Shown: positions 8,248-19,855 of the stretch, piece after piece
Numbering within the stretch: position 1 is the stretch's first letter
Layout: each line of letters opens with the position of its first letter
Assembly: GCA_050330205.1 (NCBI GenBank)
Contig: JBHJOA010000066.1
Location: forward strand, 1-31,809
Direction: 5' to 3'
From: Pelagibius sp050330205
GTDB taxonomy: Bacteria; Pseudomonadota; Alphaproteobacteria; Kiloniellales; Kiloniellaceae
DNA: 31,809 nt
Program-made: the position numbers and the translations under genes
The notes under the pieces: generated by a model
What the model was told of the DNA's origin: nothing
Databases searched by the model: none
The model's input: only the letters and a program-made list of their open reading frames with translations

Positions 8248-9792
8248 ATGACGGCCTGGCGTGTCGCCGTCGGCGGTTTCGCCCTGGAATCGGTTTCCTT
8301 CCTGCCGCAGGAAACCGGCGTGGCCGATTTCGAGCGGGAGGCCCGGCGCGGCGCGGCGCTGGTCGACGGACTGGCCGGCACGGCGACCGTCGCCGGCGGC
8401 TTCCTCGAGGTACTCGCCGCCGCCGGCGCCGAGATCGTGCCGCTGGTCTACACCGACTGCTCGGCGGCCGGCCACGCCAGCGACGCGGCCTTCGATCGCT
8501 ACGCAGAGGAACTGCTGGACGGCCTGCAGGCGGCCGGTTCCCTTGACGGCGTGCTGCTGTTCCTGCACGGCGCGATGACGACGCCCGGACGCTGCGATCC
8601 GGAAGGCGACCTGCTGCAGGTGCTGCGCGACCGCATCGGACCGGAACTGCCGGTGATGGTGGCCTTCGACCTCCATGCCAACCTCTCGCCGCGCACGGCG
8701 GAGCTCTGCACCGCGCTCTTCGGCTTCCACTTCTCGCCCCATGTCGACATGGCGGAGACCGGCGCGCGGGCGGCGCGCTGCCTGCTGGCGAAGCTGAACG
8801 GAGAGGCCGACCCCAAGGTGGCGCTGGTGAAGCCGCCGGTGGTGTTGCCCTCGATCTTCACCGCCACCTCGCTGGCGCCGCTGTCGGAAATCGTCGCCGA
8901 GTCCCTGTCCCTGCCGGAGCGGGTGCCCGGCGTCCTCGATGCCTCGGTGTTCTGCGGCTTCGCCTACGCCGACACGCCGGATCTCGGCTTCTCGGTGGCG
9001 GTGGTCGCCGACGGCGACGCCGCCCTGGCGGCGGCCGAGGCCGAGCGCCTCGCGGGGCGCGTGTGGGACCTGCGGCGGGCTCTTCTGCACGAGGACATGG
9101 TGGACGATCTCGCCTCCGGCCTCGCCAAAGCCAGGGCCATCGCGCGGCGCGATCCGCGGCCGGTGGTGGTGCTGGAGCATGCCGACAGGCTGAACGACTC
9201 GACCTGGGCCTTGCGGCGGCTGATCGCGGAGTCCGACGATCTCGCCGTCCACTGTCCCTACCTCTGGGACCCGGAGACGGCGGCGGCGGCCGCGGCGGCG
9301 GGCGCCGGTGCCCGACTGGCCGTGGCGCTCGGCGGCAAGTCATCGGCGCGTGCCGGCGGCCCCATCGCGGCGGAGGCCGAGGTGCTCTGGGCCGGCGACA
9401 AGACTTTTATCGGCACCGGCCCCATGCGCCGGGGCCGGCGCATCGACCTCGGCCCCAGCGCCCTGCTGCGCTTCGGCGGTGTCACCGTCAGCGTGGTCAG
9501 TAACGCCGCCTCGGCCATCGACCTCGATCCGCTGCAGCAGTTCGGCATCGATTTCGACTCCCAGGACATCGTGCTGCTGCGCTCCAAGACCCATTTTCGC
9601 GCGGTCTACGAGCCGCTTGCCGCGGCCATCGTCATCGTCGATACCCCCGACTGGGGTCCCGCCGACCTGACGCTGTTGCCGTACCGCCTGGCCCCGGCCG
9701 GGCTTTTTCCGCTGAACCGCGCCGCCTCATGGCAGCGCGGGACCGATACCGCATTATCCGGCAGACTGAAGGCCGGGCAGGGAGACGATTGA
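8248..9792 (+). CDS. M81 family metallopeptidase (MlrC/microcystinase C-like)
   Basis: A 514-residue member of peptidase family M81. The founding member, MlrC, is a zinc enzyme that cleaves linearised microcystin peptides; most relatives have unknown substrates. Likely metal-site residues here are Glu54 (GGFLEVLAAAG), Asp141 and His143 (AFDLHANLS) and His165 (HFSPHVDMAETG). The C-terminal MlrC domain includes NAASAIDLDPLQQFGID and VLLRSKTHFRAVYEP. There is no signal peptide, so it acts in the cytoplasm, presumably on a product of the neighbouring importer. Its TGA overlaps the ATG of the next gene by one base (TGATG). Toxin degradation should not be assumed from the homology. Confidence 0.9.
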   Translation: MTAWRVAVGGFALESVSFLPQETGVADFEREARRGAALVDGLAGTATVAGGFLEVLAAAGAEIVPLVYTDCSAAGHASDAAFDRYAEELLDGLQAAGSLDGVLLFLHGAMTTPGRCDPEGDLLQVLRDRIGPELPVMVAFDLHANLSPRTAELCTALFGFHFSPHVDMAETGARAARCLLAKLNGEADPKVALVKPPVVLPSIFTATSLAPLSEIVAESLSLPERVPGVLDASVFCGFAYADTPDLGFSVAVVADGDAALAAAEAERLAGRVWDLRRALLHEDMVDDLASGLAKARAIARRDPRPVVVLEHADRLNDSTWALRRLIAESDDLAVHCPYLWDPETAAAAAAAGAGARLAVALGGKSSARAGGPIAAEAEVLWAGDKTFIGTGPMRRGRRIDLGPSALLRFGGVTVSVVSNAASAIDLDPLQQFGIDFDSQDIVLLRSKTHFRAVYEPLAAAIVIVDTPDWGPADLTLLPYRLAPAGLFPLNRAASWQRGTDTALSGRLKAGQGDD

Positions 9793-10754
9793 TGCTGCAG
9801 GACAACTACGCCATCGAACTGACGGCCCCGGACATCGCGCCGTACAAGGCCGGCAACACCGGCATCGACTACATCACCCGCTTCGACAGCGGCAAGCCCG
9901 GGCCACATGCGATGATCACCGCGGTGGTGCACGGCAACGAGCTCTGCGGCGCCATCGCGTTGGACTGGCTGTTCCGGCACGACGTCCGGCCGCTGAAGGG
10001 CACGCTCTCCCTCGGCTTCATGAACACCGAGGCCTATCTGAGTTTCGACCCCGCGAAACCGACCGCCTCGCGCTTCGTCGACGAGGATTTCAACCGCCTG
10101 TGGACCGCTGAGGTGCTCGACAATCCCGAACGCCGTTCGGCCGAACTGGCCCGCGCGCGGACGGTTCGGCCCTACATCGACGGTGTCGACCTGCTGCTCG
10201 ATATCCATTCCATGCAGCAGCAGACTCCGCCCTTGATGATGGCGGGGCCGCTGGCCAAGGGGCGCCAACTCGCCAAGGCCGTCGGCCTGCCGGAGATCGT
10301 GGTGACCGACGCCGGCCATGCCGCCGGCAAGCGCATGCGCGACTACGAAGGCTTTGCCGATCCGGCGAGCCCGAAGAATGCCTTGCTGGTCGAATGCGGC
10401 CAGCACTGGGAAGCCGCCGCCGGTCCGCTGGCAATTCAGACGGCACTGCGCTTCCTGCTGGTGAACGGCATGGTTGACGCCGACTGGGCGGCTGCCGGCC
10501 TGGAGGGAATCGACCTCCCGCGGCAACGCTTCATCGAGGTGACCGGGCCGGTGACCATCGCCAACGACGGCTTCCGCTTCGTCGAGGACTACCGCGGCCT
10601 CGAGGTGATTCCCAAGGCCGGCACCGTCATCGCCTACGACGGCGACGCGCCGGTCGCAACGCCCTACGACGACTGCGTGCTCATCATGCCATCGCGGCGG
10701 CTCAACCCCGGCGCTTCGGCGGTGCGCCTCGGCCGTTACGTGGAAGCCGTCTGA
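9792..10754 (+). CDS. Succinylglutamate desuccinylase/aspartoacylase family zinc deacylase
   Basis: A 320-residue AstE/AspA-like enzyme, a carboxypeptidase-fold zinc hydrolase that removes acyl groups from N-acyl amino acids. Zinc and catalytic positions are visible: VVHGNELCG (His47, Glu50), DEDFNRLW (Asn101, Arg102), LLDIHSMQ (His139) and LLVECGQHWE (Glu201 as the general base). The start at 9792 is chosen because GGGAG lies just upstream and the ATG shares its A with the stop of the M81 gene; the open frame reaches back to 9729 inside that gene. Co-transcription with an M81 peptidase, opposite a peptide importer with a formylglutamate-amidohydrolase-like gene, argues for stepwise hydrolysis of an acylated or modified peptide. 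Confidence 0.88.
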   Translation: MLQDNYAIELTAPDIAPYKAGNTGIDYITRFDSGKPGPHAMITAVVHGNELCGAIALDWLFRHDVRPLKGTLSLGFMNTEAYLSFDPAKPTASRFVDEDFNRLWTAEVLDNPERRSAELARARTVRPYIDGVDLLLDIHSMQQQTPPLMMAGPLAKGRQLAKAVGLPEIVVTDAGHAAGKRMRDYEGFADPASPKNALLVECGQHWEAAAGPLAIQTALRFLLVNGMVDADWAAAGLEGIDLPRQRFIEVTGPVTIANDGFRFVEDYRGLEVIPKAGTVIAYDGDAPVATPYDDCVLIMPSRRLNPGASAVRLGRYVEAV

Positions 10755-11899
10755 TCGAGGGCTGCGAGCAGCGTGGCGCAGACGCGCTCCACGGTCGCCT
10801 CGTCCAGATAGCCGTGCATGGGCAGGGCCAGGATCTCCTCGCTGACTCCCTCGGAGATCGGCAGCGAGCCCCGGCCTTCGCCGTAGGCGGCATAGGCCGG
10901 ATGGAGATGGAGCGGCTTGCGGTAGTAGACGGCGCTGGCGATTCCGGCTGCCGACAGGGCTTCGCGCAGCGCATCGCGCCGGGGTGAACGCACCGCGTAG
11001 ACGGCCCAGGCGGAGCGGCCGTCGCCAAGCCCTGCGGGCGTGCGCAGCCGTCCCGCGAGCCGTTCGCCGTACCGTCGCGCGGCCCTGTCGCGGGCGGCGA
11101 GTTCCGCCTCGAAGGTCTCCAGCTTGGCCAGGAGGATGGCCGCCTGCAGGCTGTCCAGTCGGCTGTTCAGGCCCACCTGCCGCGCCTCGCCGGAATCGTC
11201 GAAGCCATGGCCGCGCAGGCGGCGGCAGGTCTCCGCCAGGGCCGGGTCGTCGGTCAGGATCGCCCCGCCGTCGCCGAAGCAGCCCAGCGGCTTCGAGGGA
11301 TAGAAGCTGATGGCGGTGGCCGGTGCCAGGACGCCGACGCGGCGGTTGCCCTGTTCGGCGCCGAAACTCTGTGCCGCGTCGGCGAGCACCAGGAGTTCTG
11401 CCTTCCGGGCGATCGCCAGGATCGCCGGATAGTCGGCGGGCCTGCCGAAGAGGTCGACCGGAATGACGGCGCGCGGCCGCAGGTCACCGGCCCGGCGGGT
11501 CGCCTCGATCCGCGCGTCCAGCTGTTGCGGATCCATGGTGAGCGTCGCTTCGTCGACATCGACGAACACCGGGGTCGCGCCGCATAGCGCGACGGCTCCC
11601 GCCGTCGCGGCGAAGGTGAAGGCGGGAATGAATACGGCATCGCCGCGGCCGATCCCCTGCGCCATCAGGGGGATCATCAGCGCTTCGGTTCCGTTGGCGA
11701 CGGTGATCGCCTCGGCGGCGCCGGCGTAGTCCGCCAGCCGTGCCTCGAGTTCGCGCACCGCGCCGCCGAGGATGAAGTCGCCGCCGGACAGCACCGCGCC
11801 GATGCGGGCGTCGATCCTGCTGCCGAGAGCGGCCATCTGCCTGTTGAGATCCACCAGGGGCACGGCGGGAAGCGGTTCGGACTCGCGGTCGGCTGCCAT
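10736..11899 (-). CDS. DegT/DnrJ/EryC1 PLP aminotransferase, probably GnnB-like
   Basis: A 387-residue PLP-dependent sugar-nucleotide aminotransferase. The fold is marked by ANGTEALMIPL (phosphate grip, about residues 68-78), PAFTFAATAGAV and ADAAQSFGAEQGN (Asp174, Gln177). The internal-aldimine lysine is in SFYPSKPLGCFGDGGA (Lys203), and a later GLNSRLDSLQAAIL follows. The partner gene 17 bases upstream is a Gfo/Idh/MocA dehydrogenase. This pairing matches GnnA/GnnB, which convert UDP-GlcNAc to its 3-keto form and then to UDP-GlcNAc3N for amide-linked lipid A; a WlbC/WbpE-type role on a uronic acid is the alternative. Its last 19 bases overlap the convergent deacylase gene. Confidence 0.85.
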   Translation of the reverse strand: MAADRESEPLPAVPLVDLNRQMAALGSRIDARIGAVLSGGDFILGGAVRELEARLADYAGAAEAITVANGTEALMIPLMAQGIGRGDAVFIPAFTFAATAGAVALCGATPVFVDVDEATLTMDPQQLDARIEATRRAGDLRPRAVIPVDLFGRPADYPAILAIARKAELLVLADAAQSFGAEQGNRRVGVLAPATAISFYPSKPLGCFGDGGAILTDDPALAETCRRLRGHGFDDSGEARQVGLNSRLDSLQAAILLAKLETFEAELAARDRAARRYGERLAGRLRTPAGLGDGRSAWAVYAVRSPRRDALREALSAAGIASAVYYRKPLHLHPAYAAYGEGRGSLPISEGVSEEILALPMHGYLDEATVERVCATLLAALDQTAST

Positions 11900-11916
11900 A
11901 GTTTAAGAAATCCGGA

Positions 11917-12909
11917 CTAGCTGCGGGCCCGCTTGCCGAGGCCGGGGTCGTGGCTGGCTTCCATGACGAAGCGCGCGTGCTCCTGCAGTTCACGGGTGGC
12001 GATCAGCGCCGCCTCCAGGGCCTGACGGCCCTGTTCGCCGTCCACGACCGGCCGGCGGCCCTCTCGCACGCAGTCGATGAAGCTCTCGATCTCCTGCGCG
12101 AGGGCGTCGACCTCTTCATACTTCTCCTCGGAGATGTCGACGGCGGAGCGGGGGCTGTCGCCGGCCGCGCGCCGGGCAACGGTCAGGGTCTGGGCGTCGA
12201 AGTTGACGCTCAGGTAGCTGTTCGGCTGGAAGATCCGCATGCGCCGCTCGGTCTTGAAGCTGATGCGGCTCGCCGTGATGGTGGCGATGCAGCCGTTGGC
12301 GAACTTGATCCGCGCCGAGCAGATATCCTCCTGATCGGTAAACACCGGCGCGCCGGCGGCGTCGATCGACAGAATCGGCGCGTTGACCAGGGAGATCACA
12401 AGGTCGATGTCGTGGATCATCAGGTCGAGCACGACGTTGATGTCGGTACTGCGGCCGCTGAACGGCGTGATGCGTACCGAGTCGATATAGAGAGGCTGCG
12501 TGGCGTGGCGGCGCAGCGACTCGGCGACGCCGGAAAAGCGGACGAGGTGGCCGACCTGCAGGATACGGCCGCGCGCCTCGGCCAGGGCGATCAGGTCGTC
12601 GGCGGTCGCCAGACGGTCGGTGATCGGTTTCTCGACCAGGACATGAATGCCGTTGTCGAGGCAGTCGCGGGCAACCTCGAAATGGGAATGGGTGGGCACC
12701 GTGATGCTGGCGGCGTCCACCTTGCCGAGCAGTTCGCGGTAGTCGGTCACCGCCGGCACGTTCAGTTCTGCGCCGACCGCGGCGGCGCGCGCCGAATCTA
12801 TGTCGGCGACGGCCACCAGAGTCGCCCGATCGGAGGCAGCAATTTTCTGTGCATGAAAGGTGCCGAAATGACCGGTTCCGATAACGGCCATTCGTACCTT
12901 GTCGGACAT
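11917..12909 (-). CDS. Gfo/Idh/MocA family oxidoreductase, probably GnnA-like
   Basis: A 330-residue NAD(P)-dependent dehydrogenase. The Rossmann glycine motif is G11-T-G-H-F-G16, the family catalytic E-K-P is at residues 93-95 (LVEKPITD), and a His-Asp pair lies in VLDLMIHDIDLV (His166, Asp167). The stretch RITPFSGRSTDINVVLDLMI, and the later LTASR-like ITASRISFKTERRMRIFQPN, resemble the oxidoreductases found beside lpx genes in several Gram-negatives. That points to oxidation of UDP-GlcNAc at C3. I start at the ATG at 12909, which has AGGAG about ten bases upstream; the longer open frame to 13854 runs through a real gene on the other strand. Substrate is inferred from resemblance and from the aminotransferase partner. 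Confidence 0.87.
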   Translation of the reverse strand: MSDKVRMAVIGTGHFGTFHAQKIAASDRATLVAVADIDSARAAAVGAELNVPAVTDYRELLGKVDAASITVPTHSHFEVARDCLDNGIHVLVEKPITDRLATADDLIALAEARGRILQVGHLVRFSGVAESLRRHATQPLYIDSVRITPFSGRSTDINVVLDLMIHDIDLVISLVNAPILSIDAAGAPVFTDQEDICSARIKFANGCIATITASRISFKTERRMRIFQPNSYLSVNFDAQTLTVARRAAGDSPRSAVDISEEKYEEVDALAQEIESFIDCVREGRRPVVDGEQGRQALEAALIATRELQEHARFVMEASHDPGLGKRARS

Positions 12910-13101
12910 GGAGGGGGACTCCTCGAATTCAACTTTTTTCCCGGCGCCGCACCCTCTTGCCAAGGTGACGCGCGCGCCGCCGGAGGGTCGATTGTTCGCT
13001 GTTTCGTGCCGATTGTCCATCGCGAGATAAGAAAGTAGCCTGATTCGCGGGCCGGCCTGCCGCCTTGGCGGGTCTTGCGGGCGGGCGGGTAAAGGAAAGT
13101 C

Positions 13102-13707
13102 ATGCTGGACGCGCGTCTCAGGAAGCTCATAGACCCGCCGCTCGACACTGCCGGGCAACGGCTTGCACGTCTCGGCGTTTCCGCCAACAGCGTCACCTGG
13201 ACAGGGTTCCTCGTCGGCTGCGGCGCCTGGGCAATGCTGGCCCTGGGCAGCTACGGCTGGGCACTGGGCCTCATCCTGCTGAACCGCCTGGCGGACGGTC
13301 TGGATGGCGCGGTGGCGCGCCATGGACGCATCAGCGACCTCGGCGGCTATCTCGACATCGTGCTCGACTTCCTGTTCTATTCCGGCGTCGTTTTCTTCTT
13401 CGCCGTGGGACGGCCGGACCAGGCGCTGCCGGCGGCTTTTCTCATCTTCAGCTTCGTCGGCACCGGCGCCTCCTTCCTCGCCTTCGCCGCGCTCGCGGCC
13501 AAGCGCGGCATCTCCACCACCGCAAGGGGCCCCAAGTCGATCTACTACCTGGGCGGCCTCACCGAGGGCAGCGAGACCATCGCTCTCTTCGTTCTCATCT
13601 GCCTCTTCCCGGATTTCTTCGCCTGGTTCGCCTGGATCTTCGGCGGGCTCTGCTGGCTCACCACGGCGGTGCGCGTCTATATGGCGGTGGAAACCTTCAA
13701 GCGGTGA
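13102..13707 (+). CDS. CDP-alcohol phosphatidyltransferase family membrane protein
   Basis: A 201-residue integral membrane enzyme with the full family motif: Asp65-x2-Asp68-Gly69-x2-Ala72-Arg73-x7-Gly81-x3-Asp85-x3-Asp89. The four aspartates bind the divalent metals, and the enzyme moves a phosphatidyl group from CDP-diacylglycerol to an alcohol. About five to six hydrophobic segments follow the usual pattern. The acceptor alcohol cannot be told from the motif: glycerol-3-phosphate, serine, inositol phosphate and choline enzymes all share it. AAGGAAAG precedes the ATG. It diverges from the GnnA-like gene across a 192-bp gap and converges on the ATPase gene with only four bases between the stops. 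Confidence 0.88.
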   Translation: MLDARLRKLIDPPLDTAGQRLARLGVSANSVTWTGFLVGCGAWAMLALGSYGWALGLILLNRLADGLDGAVARHGRISDLGGYLDIVLDFLFYSGVVFFFAVGRPDQALPAAFLIFSFVGTGASFLAFAALAAKRGISTTARGPKSIYYLGGLTEGSETIALFVLICLFPDFFAWFAWIFGGLCWLTTAVRVYMAVETFKR

Positions 13708-13711
13708 CCGG

Positions 13712-13720
<9 letters not shown>
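13699..13720. repeat. Perfect 22-bp palindrome across two convergent stop codons
   Basis: The 11-base arms AAGCGGTGACC and GGTCACCGCTT abut with no spacer. The plus-strand gene ends AAG CGG TGA and the minus-strand gene ends with the identical codons, so both proteins end Lys-Arg-stop. In RNA it would form a stem at the 3' end of either transcript. There is no T-run on either side, so intrinsic termination is not clear. Confidence 0.8.
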
Positions 13721-14866
<1,146 letters not shown>

Positions 14867-14956
14867 CGGGCGGTGGCGCTCAATTCACGGTAGCGGCTGC
14901 CTCCCTGATAGCGCCCGCGATGCAGCCTGCCAAGCTTCCGAACCGCCGGGGCAGGG

Positions 14957-14988
14957 CAAGAAAATGGCCCGCCGGGAACCGGCGGGCC
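14957..14988 (-). terminator. Rho-independent terminator of the gcl-hyi-glxR operon
   Basis: GGCCCGCCGG (14966-14975), loop GAA, CCGGCGGGCC (14979-14988) is a perfect 10-bp stem. On the minus strand it is followed by ATTTTCTTG, a usable U-tract. It lies 36 bases past the glxR stop. Confidence 0.85.
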
Positions 14989-15024
14989 GGAGGCTCGTCG
15001 CAGGGAAAGGGGGAACGCGCGTGC

Positions 15025-15939
15025 CTACTCGGCGGCGGCGGAGGCGGCGTCGTCCTCGGCCACCGGGTGCGCGGCCATCAGCTCGAGCGCCTTCACCATG
15101 GCCGAGTGGTCCCAGCCGGCGCCGCCGTTGGCGGCGCAGGCGTTGAACAGCTCCTGCGCGGTCGCCGTGTTGGGCAGGCTGACGCCCAGCGCCTTGGCGC
15201 CCTGCAGGGCGAGGTTCAGGTCCTTCTGGTGCAGCTCGATGCGGAAGCCCGGATTGAAGGTGCGCTTGATCATGCGCTCGCCGTGCACCTCGAGGATGCG
15301 CGAGGAGGCGAGGCCGCCCATCAGCGCCTGGCGCACCTTGGCCGGATCGGCGCCGGCCTTGGAGGCGAAGACCAGGGCCTCGCCGACCGCCTCGATGGTG
15401 AGCGCGACGACGATCTGGTTGGCCACCTTGGTGGTCTGGCCCACACCATTCGGGCCGACCAGGGTGATGTTCTTGCCCATCAGCGCGAAGATCGGCTTGG
15501 CCTTCTCGAAGGCCGCGTCCGTGCCGCCGACCATGATGGTGAGTGAGGCGGCCTTGGCGCCGACCTCGCCGCCGGACACCGGCGCGTCGAGATAGTCGCA
15601 ACCGAGCTTGTTGATCTTCTCGGCGAAGACCTTGGTCTCGATCGGCGAGATCGAGCTCATGTCGATCACCAGCTTGCCCTTGGAGAGGCCCTCGGCGACA
15701 CCGTTCTCGCCGAACAGCACGGCCTCGACCTGCGGGGTGTCGGGCACCATGGTGATGATGACCTCGCTGGCGGCGGCGACCTCCTTCGGCGTCTTGGCGA
15801 GCTTCAGGCCCTTCTTGGTCAGCTCGTCGGGGGCGGGGCTGCGGTGCACGCAGCTCAGCACCTCGTGGCCGCCGTCGAGCAGATGGCCCGCCATGGGCGA
15901 GCCCATGATGCCGAGTCCGATGAATCCGATCTTTGCCAT
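15025..15939 (-). CDS. glxR: 2-hydroxy-3-oxopropionate (tartronate semialdehyde) reductase
   Basis: A 304-residue beta-hydroxyacid dehydrogenase that reduces tartronate semialdehyde to D-glycerate with NAD(P)H, the last step of the pathway encoded here. It has the Rossmann motif GLGIMG (8-13), the substrate-binding signature DAPVSGGEVGAKAASLTIMVGG (118-139), and the catalytic Lys171 in GQTTKVANQIVVA, at the same position as in E. coli GarR. The start at 15939 lies just after a purine-rich Shine-Dalgarno. It is the third gene of gcl-hyi-glxR, 38 bases after hyi, and is followed by a strong terminator. Identification rests on motif and operon together; 3-hydroxyisobutyrate dehydrogenase is the less likely alternative. 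Confidence 0.93.
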   Translation of the reverse strand: MAKIGFIGLGIMGSPMAGHLLDGGHEVLSCVHRSPAPDELTKKGLKLAKTPKEVAAASEVIITMVPDTPQVEAVLFGENGVAEGLSKGKLVIDMSSISPIETKVFAEKINKLGCDYLDAPVSGGEVGAKAASLTIMVGGTDAAFEKAKPIFALMGKNITLVGPNGVGQTTKVANQIVVALTIEAVGEALVFASKAGADPAKVRQALMGGLASSRILEVHGERMIKRTFNPGFRIELHQKDLNLALQGAKALGVSLPNTATAQELFNACAANGGAGWDHSAMVKALELMAAHPVAEDDAASAAAE

Positions 15940-15977
15940 AGCTTTCCCTTCCTTTCGCTGTTCCTGGCGGGCTTTCC

Positions 15978-16775
<798 letters not shown>

Positions 16776-16868
16776 TTCTGAGGTCCTCCTGAGACTTTGG
16801 CGTACAGCTTACAAGGCCCGGCGGGCCTGGAGTCAATGCCGGGACCGGCAAAGGGTTGCGGCTGCGGC

Positions 16869-18671
<1,803 letters not shown>

Positions 18672-18994
18672 TTCCGGTCCTCCGTTCCCCGGCTTGCTGT
18701 CCGGGTGTCGCTCTTGCTTGGGAAGATGGAGGTTGCCACCGGGCGACTCAGAAGTCAATTAAAATGGAATGATATTCCACAATGTGGAATTACGAAATGT
18801 TACGTTTAGAATACGAAATAAATCAATGATATAAGAAACAATCGAAATGGAATGCGATCTCAAAAGCTTCTATTCGGAGATCGCCAAAAGTGGCATGCTG
18901 GCGGCTGGAGGCTTTGCCCTCTATGCTGCCTCGGCCCGATGGCGGGTCGGACAAGGGACCGAAAAAGGTTCCGGTAAAGGGGGAGTTATGCGGG
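18672..18994. promoter_or_regulatory. Shared AT-rich control region of gcl operon and iclR-like gene
   Basis: This 323-bp gap has no convincing gene. Bases 18750-18860 are far more AT-rich than anything else in the window. It holds two interlocked palindromes (18765-18790) and a direct repeat TACGAAAT at 18791-18798 and 18812-18819, 21 bp or two helical turns apart. A lone TGGAAT half-site lies at 18847-18852. A possible gcl promoter on the minus strand is TTGATT with TAACAT 18 bases on, but this is weak. AAAGGGGGAG at 18976-18985 is the ribosome-binding site that decides the iclR-like start. Confidence 0.7.
18765..18790. promoter_or_regulatory. Interlocked IclR-family operator
   Basis: TGGAAT-GAT-ATTCCA (18765-18779) is a perfect palindrome of the TGGAAAnnATTTCCA-like IclR-family type. 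Its right half is shared with a second perfect palindrome, ATTCCACA-A-TGTGGAAT (18774-18790). The two TGGAAT half-sites are 20 bp apart, on the same helix face, so two dimers could bind cooperatively. Confidence 0.72.
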
Positions 18995-19855
18995 ATGGCC
19001 AGAATCGCCGCCAAGATGCGCGAAGTCGGCAAAGGCGCGCCGCGCCGCAGTGCGGCCCAGGGCGGCCAGGTACAGTCGCTCGACCGGGCCCTGTCGATAC
19101 TCGAGCGCCTCGCCGATGCCGACGGCATGACCCTGACGGATCTGGCCCAGTCGGTCGGGCTGGCGCCCTCCACCACCCACCGCCTGTTGACCACCCTGCA
19201 GCAGCGCCGCTTTGCGGATTTCGATGAGGACTACGGCGTCTGGGTGATCGGCGTCGGCGCCTTCAACGTCGGTAATGCCTTCCTGCGTAACCGCCGCATC
19301 GTCTCCCTTGGCCGCCCGGTCATGCGGCGGCTGATGGAGGAGGTCGGCGAGACCGTCAACCTGGCGGTCGAGGACAAGGACGAACTGGTGTACGTCACCC
19401 AGTTCGAGAGCCACGCGCCGATGCGCGCCTTTTTCCGTCCCGGCCGGCGGGCGCCGATGCACGCCTCGGCGATCGGCAAGGCCATGCTGGCGGAAGTCGA
19501 CGAGGCCGCGCTGACCGGCTTCCTGCATCGCAAGGGCATGCCGCGCTTCACCGACAGGACCATCGTCGATCCGGCGGCGCTCCGCAGCGAGTTGGCGCGC
19601 ATCCGCGAACGCGGCTGGGCGGTCGACGACGAGGAACACACCGTCGGCATGCGCTGCGTCGCCGCGACCATCCACAACGAGCACGGCGAGGTGATCGCCG
19701 GTGTGTCGCTCTCCGGTCCCTCGGTGCGGGTGACCGAAACCCGCCTCGGCGAACTGGGTGCGCGGGTCGTGCAGGCCGCCAATCAGATCACCGAGCAGAT
19801 CGGCGGCGTGGTGCCGCGGCACCGCCGCCAGGCCGCCGCCGCGGAGCCGGGCTGA
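18995..19855 (+). CDS. IclR family regulator, likely controlling glyoxylate use
   Basis: A 286-residue regulator with an N-terminal winged helix (about residues 27-85: VQSLDRALSILERLAD, LTDLAQSVGLAPSTTHRLL) and the IclR effector domain (GETVNLAVEDKDELVYVTQ, MHASAIGKAMLA, CVAATIHNEHGEVIAGVSLSGP). I use the ATG at 18995 because AAAGGGGGAG lies nine bases upstream and the protein then has normal family length; the open frame back to 18890 has no ribosome-binding site. It is divergent from gcl. In E. coli, AllR (IclR family) represses gcl and responds to glyoxylate and allantoin, so a similar repressor is the natural reading, but the effector is inferred. Confidence 0.92.
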   Translation: MARIAAKMREVGKGAPRRSAAQGGQVQSLDRALSILERLADADGMTLTDLAQSVGLAPSTTHRLLTTLQQRRFADFDEDYGVWVIGVGAFNVGNAFLRNRRIVSLGRPVMRRLMEEVGETVNLAVEDKDELVYVTQFESHAPMRAFFRPGRRAPMHASAIGKAMLAEVDEAALTGFLHRKGMPRFTDRTIVDPAALRSELARIRERGWAVDDEEHTVGMRCVAATIHNEHGEVIAGVSLSGPSVRVTETRLGELGARVVQAANQITEQIGGVVPRHRRQAAAAEPG

